From contig NZ_VDCQ01000024.1 in assembly GCF_006265175.1 (NCBI RefSeq), positions 29,416 to 93,415 on the forward strand: a DNA stretch of 64,000 nucleotides, written 5' to 3'. The position numbers and the translations under genes were made by a program. The stretch comes from Paenibacillus hemerocallicola. Lineage in GTDB: Bacteria; Bacillota; Bacilli; Paenibacillales; NBRC-103111. This document shows positions 43,725 through 51,339 of this stretch, one piece after another (positions within the stretch are counted from its first letter, which is position 1; every line of letters starts with the position of its first letter). The notes beneath the pieces are model-generated. The model did no database searches, was not told the origin of the DNA, and worked only from the letters and a program-made list of their open reading frames with translations.

Positions 43725-45584
43725 ATGAAAGGCAACATGAACCCATCATCGATTACTGACAATAGAGGGAGGCTTGCGCATAAATGCTTATCCGGCGATA
43801 GACGTTACATGCCGGGTTTGGACGGATTGCGGGCACTTTCCGTTTTGGCGGTCATCGCCTATCATTTCAACTTCAAATGGGCTTCGGGAGGGCTTTTGGG
43901 GGTCGGGATTTTCTTCGTTCTGTCCGGGTATTTAATTACGGACCAGATCGTTACGCAGTGGAAGCAAAATAGGAGGATCGACCTTAGAGATTTTTGGATA
44001 AGACGGGCGCGTCGGCTGCTTCCAGCCATGTTCGCCATGCTGGCGTTTGTAGCCTTATGGCTCGCATTGTTCGACAGTTCGCGATTACAAGCATTGCAAG
44101 GCGACATTATTTCCGTTGCCCTGTATTTCCACAACTGGTGGCTCATTTTTCACGACGTCTCTTACTTTGAAAGCTTTGGTCCGCCTTCTCCAAACGGGCA
44201 TCTCTGGTCATTGGCTATTGAGGAACAATTTTACGTCATATGGCCAGTAATCCTTATCCTCTTATTTCGCATTGTACCGCAAAGGGGCAAAATCGTTTTG
44301 CTCCTTCTTGCAGGCGCAGCTGTTTCGGCGTTAGCCATGGGGCTGATTTATGAACCCGGAATGGATCCAAGTCGGGTCTACTACGGCACCGATACCAGGG
44401 TTTTTGCTTTGTTGATCGGAGCCGCTCTTGCCATTGTTTGTCCGAGTCAGAGAATGAACGGAGGCATCTCTCGTAAGTTTCGAAATCTGTTTGATCTGGC
44501 AGGAGGGGGCGGGCTTATCATCATCATATTGATGATAGGGCGAACGAACGAGTTTGGTAGTTTTCTTTATTACGGCGGATTCGTGTTCTTGTCGATCATC
44601 TCAGCGATCGTAATAGCCGTTCTCGCTCATCCGGCTAGCCGCTTGGCGAGGCTAATGGCATGTAAACCTTTGCGTTGGATCGGCGTGCGCTCCTATAGCC
44701 TGTATATTTGGCATTATCCTGTTATCGTACTTACCGGCCATTCTGTTGAGAACGATGCTTGGGGAAGTTTCCTCATATTGATTCAACTAGGAATTAGTAT
44801 CCTGTTGGCCGCACTGTCATGGAAATATATCGAGGAACCTATACGCCATGGATTGTTTGGAAACCTATGGAGGAAAATAAGTAAAAAACCGCGATTAAAG
44901 TTCCACCATTTAGTCGTTGCAATTCTACCTATCGTCTTGTTGTCCTCATCCTGCAAGAGCAATGCGGATTCGCCGGTCATGGTCGAACCGATCCCGGACG
45001 CCGTTATTCACAATATGGAAGAGCATTCCGGCACAGCTGTGCAACCGGAGCCGCCCGAAACGCCTGAGCCAATAGCTTCGCCCAATGATCAGCCCAATAG
45101 CGAGAAAGAAGCAAATCTTGGTATTACGGCTATAGGAGATTCGGTTATTCTGGACGCCGCACCCTATTTGGAAAAATACTTGCCAGGCATTGTGATCGAC
45201 GGTAAAGTAGGCAGGCAAATGTTTCAGGCGCAAGAAGTAGTCGACAATCTCAAGACAAACGGCAAACTTGGCAGTCGGGTTATCATTGAGCTGGGAACTA
45301 ACGGTTCATTCAATACCAAACAATTGCGAGAATTGCTTTCCTCACTCGGCGATGCGCGGCAAATCGTTCTGGTTAATACTCGGGTTCCGAGAAAATGGCA
45401 GGATACGGTTAATTCGGCGCTAAAGGAAGCAGCCAAAGATTTTCATAATGTAACCCTTGTAGACTGGTACACTTCAAGCGAAGGAAAGAAATCGTACTTT
45501 TACGACGACGGCGTTCATCTTAAACGGGAGGGTGCCGAGTTCTATGCCTCGCTTATAGCTAGTGCCGTACAAAAAGAGAGTTAG
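43725..45584 (+). CDS. oatA: OatA-like peptidoglycan O-acetyltransferase
   Basis: A 619-residue membrane protein. ATG 43725 follows AGGCGAGGGA. An acyltransferase-3 domain with about ten membrane helices (about 25-385; PGLDGLRALSVLAVIAYHFNF, LWSLAIEEQFYVIWPV) is followed by a linker rich in Pro/Glu and a C-terminal SGNH hydrolase-like domain (about 475-619; AIGDSVI, ELGTNG, DDGVHL giving the Ser-Asp-His triad). It acetylates peptidoglycan muramic acid and so protects against lysozyme, which is the SigV stress signal. It is divergent from sigV with a matching ECF promoter. Its Bacillus subtilis counterpart is also under SigV. Confidence 0.88.
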   Translation: MKGNMNPSSITDNRGRLAHKCLSGDRRYMPGLDGLRALSVLAVIAYHFNFKWASGGLLGVGIFFVLSGYLITDQIVTQWKQNRRIDLRDFWIRRARRLLPAMFAMLAFVALWLALFDSSRLQALQGDIISVALYFHNWWLIFHDVSYFESFGPPSPNGHLWSLAIEEQFYVIWPVILILLFRIVPQRGKIVLLLLAGAAVSALAMGLIYEPGMDPSRVYYGTDTRVFALLIGAALAIVCPSQRMNGGISRKFRNLFDLAGGGGLIIIILMIGRTNEFGSFLYYGGFVFLSIISAIVIAVLAHPASRLARLMACKPLRWIGVRSYSLYIWHYPVIVLTGHSVENDAWGSFLILIQLGISILLAALSWKYIEEPIRHGLFGNLWRKISKKPRLKFHHLVVAILPIVLLSSSCKSNADSPVMVEPIPDAVIHNMEEHSGTAVQPEPPETPEPIASPNDQPNSEKEANLGITAIGDSVILDAAPYLEKYLPGIVIDGKVGRQMFQAQEVVDNLKTNGKLGSRVIIELGTNGSFNTKQLRELLSSLGDARQIVLVNTRVPRKWQDTVNSALKEAAKDFHNVTLVDWYTSSEGKKSYFYDDGVHLKREGAEFYASLIASAVQKES

Positions 45585-45696
45585 CCTCTCCTATGAATCC
45601 CTCCCGCGATAGACGGTAAAATAAGGGCAACATGCGCCGATCTTGTCATCCGACAAAACGGCGCTCGTTGTTGCCGCACAGACCCAAATTAGGGAC

Positions 45697-45843
45697 TTAA
45701 ATCGAAACCGGATAAGGAAACAATTCCACGATTCGGAAGCTTTGTCCGTTTTCGTTCGTAAACACCACATGTTCTCGCCTTAATTCACGGGGACTCTCTA
45801 AGCCGCAGGCAGCAGCCAGCGCAAACAACGTGAAGCCTTTCGT
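45697..45843 (-). pseudogene. C-terminal remnant, possibly glutamate synthase-like
   Basis: The minus strand reads FALAAACGLESPRELRREHV, VFTNENGQSF and ELFPYPVSI-stop. This resembles the end of FMN-binding glutamate synthase-type proteins. No upstream part is present: sequence beyond 45843 changes to an unrelated plus-strand scrap (ALDQTREIDVIGIDKSYRRV, about 45900-45960). Confidence 0.4.
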
Positions 45844-46114
45844 AAAGCAATTGCAGACGTTAGAGAGCAACGTATACCGCTACCAATGATTGTCATGGCA
45901 TTAGATCAAACACGTGAGATTGACGTTATTGGGATCGATAAAAGTTACAGGCGTGTTTATTTAACGTGTCCTGTGTTTTCATTCTATGGGGGCATCTTTT
46001 ACCTATTATAGTTCAGGGTTTGAGTAAATTATAATTAATCTTTCCCTATATTGTGGATGATCTTAATGTTATGATTGTGTTGCTGCAAAAATAAATCGTA
46101 ACGAGGTGAGGACA

Positions 46115-46159
46115 ATGAAAACAAAAACATATAACTCTTATCCTCATGTTGCTTTTTAG
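46115..46159 (+). CDS. 14-codon leader peptide
   Basis: MKTKTYNSYPHVAF starts at ATG 46115 after GAGGTGAGG and stops at TAG 46157-46159. It is followed by a hairpin with U-run (46171-46203) and a second strong terminator (46260-46289), then by a truncated rsgA-like gene. The arrangement is that of a translation-controlled attenuator as found before ribosome-targeting antibiotic resistance genes. Which gene it now controls is unclear. Confidence 0.55.
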   Translation: MKTKTYNSYPHVAF

Positions 46160-46170
46160 TTATTTTTTTA

Positions 46171-46209
46171 CGAAGACACTAGGCTCTGAGGGTAGGATTC
46201 ACTCTCAGG
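46171..46209 (+). terminator. Attenuator-type hairpin
   Basis: GCTCTGAGGG and CTCTCAGGGC form a 10-pair stem with two wobbles and a 9-base loop, followed by TTTTATATTT. It lies 12 bases after the leader peptide stop. Confidence 0.55.
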
Positions 46210-46257
46210 GCTTTTATATTTAGGCAGAAGGAACGTTTAAGCTTTCTTGCCGGTCTA

Positions 46258-46293
46258 TGACAGCCACTTACTTAGTGGCTGTTATTTTTTTGG
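46258..46293 (+). terminator. Strong rho-independent terminator
   Basis: ACAGCCACTTA/TAGTGGCTGT stem closed by a short loop, followed by TATTTTTTT. It lies between the leader and the truncated gene. Confidence 0.8.
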
Positions 46294-46371
46294 ACAAAAG
46301 GGTTGGTCAAGGCAACAATAGTGGTCTTATTTTGAAATTGGTTAGGATTTAATCGTTTGGGGGAATATGTA

Positions 46372-46509
46372 TTGAACTTGAGTTACTTAGGATGGAATTC
46401 ATTTTTTGCGGAAAATTTCAAACAGTTTGAGCAGGCTCACACCTGGAGATTAGGGGTCGATCCGTTTCGTCGTTACCTTGTTCCAAAGGATAAGGGGCCT
46501 CCTTCTTGA
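46372..46509 (+). pseudogene. Truncated RsgA-like GTPase start
   Basis: TTG 46372 after TTGGGGGAA opens MNLSYLGWNSFFAENFKQFE, which resembles the N-terminus of ribosome small-subunit-dependent GTPase A (RsgA/YloQ) proteins. Similarity is lost after about 25 residues and the frame stops at 46507. The OB-fold and GTPase domains are absent. Confidence 0.5.
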
Positions 46510-46578
46510 GATAACGTTTCAACTTCGGCATCGTTTCCCGTTATTCACCGCTTTCCAAATATGAAAGGATGATGCTTT

Positions 46579-48270
46579 ATTAAAAGACTCGCTCAATATT
46601 TTCGCTCATTACAATCCGGACAGTCATCTTACAGTATGATTTATGAACCTGACCCAACCTATTGGAATAATGATGTTGCCTATTACATTGAACGGACACA
46701 TAAACTCACATTGGATAAACCATGTATCACCATAAAAATACCTTTTGACCGTCTCGGCTTAGATGAAAATAGGGATCAAGTTGTTCTCTCAGATTTTGCA
46801 TTAAGAGAATGGGTCGATCATATTGAGGCATTAAATGAATTGATTTATAACCGGTCACGTCCTGATAAAGAAAATGGTGCTTTTTATTGTTTTCGTCCAA
46901 CCAATGTGGTGTTGCAACGTAATGCATCCTTTGTCGAAGTCATCTCGGAAAAATGGTATCTATGCTTAATGATTACAGTTCAACTTCCGTTCAGGAATAA
47001 TGATAAAGCTATGCGCATGCTCTGCAAAATGCTTCCAAAAGAAGTGGAGAAGTTAATTGCCAACTTTGATCTCATCAAATTAAATGCTGCCTATGAATTG
47101 GTAAAAAAACAAAATAGGATTCGCGAATGGCTGAAATCCAGTAATTATTGTGCGTTTATTGCGAATGGCAGCATTTTGCCGAGAAATAAAGACAACAGCG
47201 GGCCACTGGAGGGTGCTTTGCCTTTTACATCCCCGGAAGATGTTGAAGTTGAAATATGTGGTTTGCGAGGAATGGGAATAAAACATGGTGTGACGGTCAT
47301 CACCGGCGGTGGTTATTCGGGTAAAAGCACATTGCTGGATGCACTAAATTCGGGGATTTACAATCACAGCATAGGCGACGGACGAGAATTTGTGATTACA
47401 GATCAAAGTGCAATGGAAATATCTGCAGAGGAAGGCCGTTCCATAAAAAATATCAATATTACGCCTTTCATAAAATGGATACCCAATAGTTCGGCTGAAC
47501 AGTTTTCGACTGACTACGCCTCAGGTTCCACATCTCAAGCCGCAAATATTATGGAGGCAATCAACGTCGGGTGTAAGCTGCTTCTTATTGATGAAGACAG
47601 AAGTGCGACGAATTTTATGATTCAAGACATCAAAATGCGTTCATTAATCAAGCATGAACCCATTACACCTTTTACGGAACGTGTCAGGGAGCTTTATGAG
47701 GCTGTTGGCGTATCTTCCGTTCTTGTTATTGGAGGTAGCGGTGAATTTTTATCCGTTGCCGATCAAATCATCCTGATGGACAATTTTGTGCCAAAAAACG
47801 TAACCCAGGAAGCAAAAAATTTATGTGCACACGACAAACCACGCGATCGTATCCCGCTTACAAAATGGGAGATAGAAAGAAAAATAACCACCGATCACTT
47901 TTCAAGCTATCCACAAGGCAGTGGTACAGAAAAGCTGATGGTTTCAACCATGGGGTACATGATGATAGGCGATGAACAAATTGATATCAGAGGGCTTTAC
48001 AATATCACATCACACGCCCAGCTTGCAGCTATTGCCTTTTTAATTCGAAAAATCGCTATAAGCAATCAGGATCGCCTCATCCTTCTTCATGAAAAGATCA
48101 AAAAAGCTCTCGAAGATATGGAGAGAGAAGGAGTGGATATTGTATTTTCTTCCTTTTTTCCTGGTTTCGAAAGATGGCTTGAATTACCAAGAATTAATGA
48201 AGTATTATCTGTCATAAACCGAATGAAACATTTGAATTTTATTCAGCTTGAGCCCTCTGAACACCTCTAA
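46579..48270 (+). CDS. Predicted ABC-class ATPase, probable ATT start
   Basis: A 563-residue protein from ATT 46579, or 544 from ATG 46636. The frame reads KRLAQYFRSLQSGQSSYS before the ATG, and a GAAAGGA site lies 9 bases before ATT, whereas ATG 46636 has none. The protein belongs to the uncharacterised 'predicted ATPase of the ABC class' family: Walker A GGGYSGKSTLLDAL, then ASGSTSQAANIMEA (signature-like) and Walker B LLLIDEDRSATNFM. No membrane segments, so it is not a transporter by itself. The N-terminal 150 residues are divergent from the family as I know it. It stands alone with low-GC neighbours. Biological role unknown. Confidence 0.8.
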   Translation: MKRLAQYFRSLQSGQSSYSMIYEPDPTYWNNDVAYYIERTHKLTLDKPCITIKIPFDRLGLDENRDQVVLSDFALREWVDHIEALNELIYNRSRPDKENGAFYCFRPTNVVLQRNASFVEVISEKWYLCLMITVQLPFRNNDKAMRMLCKMLPKEVEKLIANFDLIKLNAAYELVKKQNRIREWLKSSNYCAFIANGSILPRNKDNSGPLEGALPFTSPEDVEVEICGLRGMGIKHGVTVITGGGYSGKSTLLDALNSGIYNHSIGDGREFVITDQSAMEISAEEGRSIKNINITPFIKWIPNSSAEQFSTDYASGSTSQAANIMEAINVGCKLLLIDEDRSATNFMIQDIKMRSLIKHEPITPFTERVRELYEAVGVSSVLVIGGSGEFLSVADQIILMDNFVPKNVTQEAKNLCAHDKPRDRIPLTKWEIERKITTDHFSSYPQGSGTEKLMVSTMGYMMIGDEQIDIRGLYNITSHAQLAAIAFLIRKIAISNQDRLILLHEKIKKALEDMEREGVDIVFSSFFPGFERWLELPRINEVLSVINRMKHLNFIQLEPSEHL

Positions 48271-48306
48271 TTACGACATAAATATACGTTTATCCAATTA
48301 GGAGAC

Positions 48307-48516
48307 GTGGTTGAAGTGGAGGATGGCTGTGGGATAGACTCTGTATACCCTGCTTTATTTCATCCCGGAGAGGAGACCGCCACTAATTTTTCAAAGGATT
48401 TTGGAACTGATTTTGCATATCTAAGTACGTTGAAGACAACACTTAAAATCACAAGCGCATTTCAAGACTTCGAAGTAAAACGTCATTCAACTTATGAGGG
48501 TCTAGCTGGCAAATAA
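48307..48516 (+). CDS. Small hypothetical protein or C-terminal fragment
   Basis: A 69-residue frame (VEVEDGCGIDSVYPALFHPG at the start). GTG 48307 sits on top of a GGAGA sequence, so the start is poor. It may be a fragment. A good terminator follows at 48523-48557, which suggests that something here is transcribed, at least the ATPase gene upstream. Confidence 0.35.
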   Translation: MVEVEDGCGIDSVYPALFHPGEETATNFSKDFGTDFAYLSTLKTTLKITSAFQDFEVKRHSTYEGLAGK

Positions 48517-48522
48517 GAAAGC

Positions 48523-48560
48523 CAAGCCTGCGGTTTCAAACTTGCTGCAGGCTTTTTTTA
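48523..48560 (+). terminator. Rho-independent terminator
   Basis: AAGCCTGC and GCAGGCTT stem (48525-48553), followed by TTTTTTTAT. Confidence 0.8.
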
Positions 48561-48661
48561 TATGGTGTCCAACAAAACTTGCTGTGCTGAAAAATAATCT
48601 TATCTTATTTTTTTAAAAAGCGAAAAGAACAATATATGGTGTATGACACCATGTATGTCGG

Positions 48662-48770
48662 TTGTCAAGAATTTGTTCTGATTCCTTCCCGCGTACATCG
48701 CGGGTTTTTCATTTTATCGGTATAGATTCTTGACAAAATTCTGTGTCAAGAATCTATACCGATTGCCGTT
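48662..48770 (+). repeat. Box repeat, variant copy with GTCAAGAAT word (copy 6a)
   Basis: TTGTCAAGAATTTG (48662-48675), hairpin CCCGCG/CGCGGG with T-run (48688-48708), inverted ATCGGTATAGATTCTTGAC (48717-48735), direct GTCAAGAATCTATACCGAT (48746-48764), then TGCCGTT. The two inner boxes are perfect 19-base complements although the word differs from other copies. Confidence 0.7.
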
Positions 48771-48773
48771 ATT

Positions 48774-48893
48774 CGGACTCCGTGTAAATCGCGGACTTTT
48801 TGTTTTAAGAATATAAGTTCTTGTCCACGGCTCAGGACAAGAACTTATATCCTTAGCCGTATTGGGACAAGAACTTATAGGCATTACCGTATT
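48774..48893 (+). repeat. GGACAAGAAC-box repeat, copy 6b
   Basis: Hairpin-like CCGTGTAAATCGCGG with T-run, inverted ATATAAGTTCTTGTCC (48812-48827), direct GGACAAGAACTTATATCC, then TTAGCCGTA, then GGGACAAGAACTTATAGGCA and TTACCGTA. All three boxes carry CTTATA/TATAAG where copies 1-4 have CATATA. The 3' flank TTAACATCGACG matches that of copy 2 (TCAACATCGGCG). Confidence 0.75.
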
Positions 48894-49009
48894 AACATCG
48901 ACGGGTACAAAGTCAGTGCCCGTGAACGAATGTTCACAAGCGATCCATAGACTGGAGAAATCGCAACAACATGTGAATGATGGCTGACTTTGTGATCCTC
49001 TAACAGACT

Positions 49010-49182
49010 TTGCCGAAAGGCTGCCAAGCAATTCAATACGCCAAAGGTGTTTGGGGATTACCGCATGATGCTTGAAAATGAAAACTTGGATATCCTGGAG
49101 GTCACTACACATAACCGGTATCATGCCGAGATTTCCATTACTGCGCTGGAGAAAGGGATCCATGTGGGACGCGAAGCGTGAC
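49010..49182 (+). pseudogene. Gfo/Idh/MocA oxidoreductase fragment
   Basis: AAKQFNTPKVFGDYRMMLEN, LDILEVTTHNRYHAEISITA and LEKGIHVGREA-stop match the part of the NAD-binding domain that normally ends in the EKP motif; here the Lys-Pro is lost. Nothing of the flanking protein remains. It sits at the 3' end of the beta-helix gene on the other strand, echoing the oxidoreductase/beta-helix linkage of cassette A. Confidence 0.65.
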
Positions 49183-49295
49183 GGGGTCCAGCGGTTTTTC
49201 CGTCCCATTCCCGGTGGGCGACTTCGCCATGCTCGTTATTCGAGCATCCCACACGGTGTTTCCTCCGATTTTCATTGATGATCAATCCTATCGTG

Positions 49296-51128
49296 CTATT
49301 CCAGCGACACGTTTCCAAGCACGGATGTGCCCGTTCCTAGATCTGCGATACCGTTTGAATCGTAGAGCGTTGTGCCAAACAGAAGCTGATTGTTGTGAAT
49401 GACGTTGTATTTGGACTGCGGCGAGTGTACGCGTATACCGTCCATAGGGCCATAACGAATTTCAAATTCGGACGAAGCGTCCGGGGCGACGGTCCAGGCC
49501 GGCGTACATACGGCGGTTTTCGTCGTTCCGTCATAGGATGAAATTTTCCTTTTTTGACCCGCGCCGGTTCCGCCGACCAAATAAACCGTCATCGTGTTGT
49601 ACTCTCCGCTTGTGGCGGAAGCATTATCGTCCAGCACAATCGAAGCGGTCGTTCCGCCCTTCGCCACTCCGGCGTGCTTGAACCGGTTTTGCACCGTGTT
49701 GCCCTGGATGGTATTGAAGCTTGCGCTGTCTACCAGCATCACACTCGTGCTTGACGCAGCGCTTCCGCTTTCTTCGATCACGTTGTTGGCCACCAGGCAA
49801 TAGTTGGAAGCCCCGGAAAGCCGAATGGTGTTGGTTGCAATGTTGTAGAGGTGGTTGTTCGTGATGCTGATCGAGCTTGCATTTTCCAGCCAGATGCCGA
49901 TTCCGTTGCAATCTCGAATCAGGTTCCCCTCTATTGAATAATAGGTCGATTTGCTGATCCATACGGCTCTATTGATCGAGTCGGACATGATGTTGCCTTT
50001 CAAGGCGACGTTTTGCGTCAGCAGTCCGTTAATACGGGAGGCGGGGCCGTTCAGCGTATTTCCGATAAATTCGACGTATTCGACCGTCCCTAATGTCCCG
50101 TTCATCGTAAAGCTGCCGCCGGTATTGTTTTCGAATAAGCAGTTGGTAACGGTTACATAACGAACGTAACTGCCAGGGTCCGGTTCGAGATCAATGCCAA
50201 ACTGGGGGTCATGTCCGTGCGTATTGACAAACGTGGAGCTCTCGATCCGAACGTTCTCGGCGCAGGTGACGCTGATTCCCTGCCGTCGGTTGTTGTCGCA
50301 GTATACGTTCTGGAACGTAATATTGCGGGCAGCGTTGCTCTGTGTCATGTAATAGCCGACCACGGAAGCGTCCCCCCAGCAATCCGCAATATACAGGTCG
50401 CGCACCAGCACGCGGTCCGATCCGCCGATCGCAATGCCGTACCCCCATTGTCCGGTCGTGCCCGTATGCTCGTTTCGCTCCCCGAGGATTTTGCCTCCGC
50501 CTTCGATGGTGACGTTGGTTTTGCCGAAAATGTTGATGATCGTATATCGCGGCGTGGTCGATGGCAACGCTTTCAGAATGGCCGAAGGGCTGATCACGAT
50601 CGTCGTGTTGTCCTTCGCCTGAATGCCCGCGTTCAATTGGCCGACGCTGGTGGCATCGGCCCGGATCATGTACGTTCCTTCCGGAATGTACACTGTCACG
50701 TTGCCGTCGCCTACGGCCGCGTTGATCGCCGCCGTATCGTCGGTCACGCCGTCTCCCGCGGCCCCGAACCATTTCACGTTTACGAACGACTGCTCCACGA
50801 TCCGTTTGAAGCGGGCGCCCGATGTCGAGACAAGAACCGTTCCGGTATTGTCGGGCGACGAGAGGTCGGAGGGGTCATATACGAAAAATCCTTCCTTTCC
50901 CGGGTCAGTGACGTAATAGGCAACCCCTTCCTCCGGAGACGTTTCCGCCCTTAGTTCGCTGACAGTTGTCGAAACGCACAGCTTGCTTGCAAATCCGCCA
51001 CCGTAGGTCGCATGCAAAACCGATTGCCCCGCTCCGCTTGTCATGCCGACGGAAGCCTTGTAAAACAGGGTCGCCGCTCCCGTCGCGCCGATAGCGGCCA
51101 ACAGATTTCTTCTCGTCAAGTTTGCCAT
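49296..51128 (-). CDS. Tat-exported right-handed beta-helix protein
   Basis: A 610-residue secreted protein. ATG 51128 lies 8 bases after AAGGAGG, with an alternative ATG two codons upstream. The twin-arginine signal is [19 protein letters not shown]. Residues about 75-130 ([29 protein letters not shown]) resemble tail-spike head-type domains and closely match the protein at 60089. The pectate-lyase-3 entry [20 protein letters not shown] follows, then coils ([46 protein letters not shown]). Probably a polysaccharide lyase or hydrolase. Divergent from the GH31-AraC gene at 51340, which probably controls it. Confidence 0.87.
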   Translation of the reverse strand: MANLTRRNLLAAIGATGAATLFYKASVGMTSGAGQSVLHATYGGGFASKLCVSTTVSELRAETSPEEGVAYYVTDPGKEGFFVYDPSDLSSPDNTGTVLVSTSGARFKRIVEQSFVNVKWFGAAGDGVTDDTAAINAAVGDGNVTVYIPEGTYMIRADATSVGQLNAGIQAKDNTTIVISPSAILKALPSTTPRYTIINIFGKTNVTIEGGGKILGERNEHTGTTGQWGYGIAIGGSDRVLVRDLYIADCWGDASVVGYYMTQSNAARNITFQNVYCDNNRRQGISVTCAENVRIESSTFVNTHGHDPQFGIDLEPDPGSYVRYVTVTNCLFENNTGGSFTMNGTLGTVEYVEFIGNTLNGPASRINGLLTQNVALKGNIMSDSINRAVWISKSTYYSIEGNLIRDCNGIGIWLENASSISITNNHLYNIATNTIRLSGASNYCLVANNVIEESGSAASSTSVMLVDSASFNTIQGNTVQNRFKHAGVAKGGTTASIVLDDNASATSGEYNTMTVYLVGGTGAGQKRKISSYDGTTKTAVCTPAWTVAPDASSEFEIRYGPMDGIRVHSPQSKYNVIHNNQLLFGTTLYDSNGIADLGTGTSVLGNVSLE

Positions 51129-51339
51129 CTTCATCTTCCTCCTTATCGCCAACCCCTTTTCAGCAATCGATATCTGGCGGTCGGCAATTCAAGTATAGAG
51201 GACGCCGGGATGAGCCGTACATGGTATTTGCAAATGGGGCGATGTTGATTTTAAACCGAGTTGGGCTCAACTTTTCATGTGAATTTTTAACATTGTCGTT
51301 TCGCTGATGCTATAATGGGGCCATAGAGGAGGCGTAGGG

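Noticed and set aside
45826..45990. Plus-strand frame with ALDQTREIDVIGIDKSYRRV as a gene
   Set aside because: Its first part is antisense to a recognisable C-terminal remnant and there is no start or family; at best a scrap.
46636..48270. ABC-class ATPase as the missing ATPase for the sugar transporters
   Set aside because: Its Walker motifs belong to the soluble predicted ATPase family, not to MsmX/UgpC-type importer subunits, and it is not near any SBP gene.
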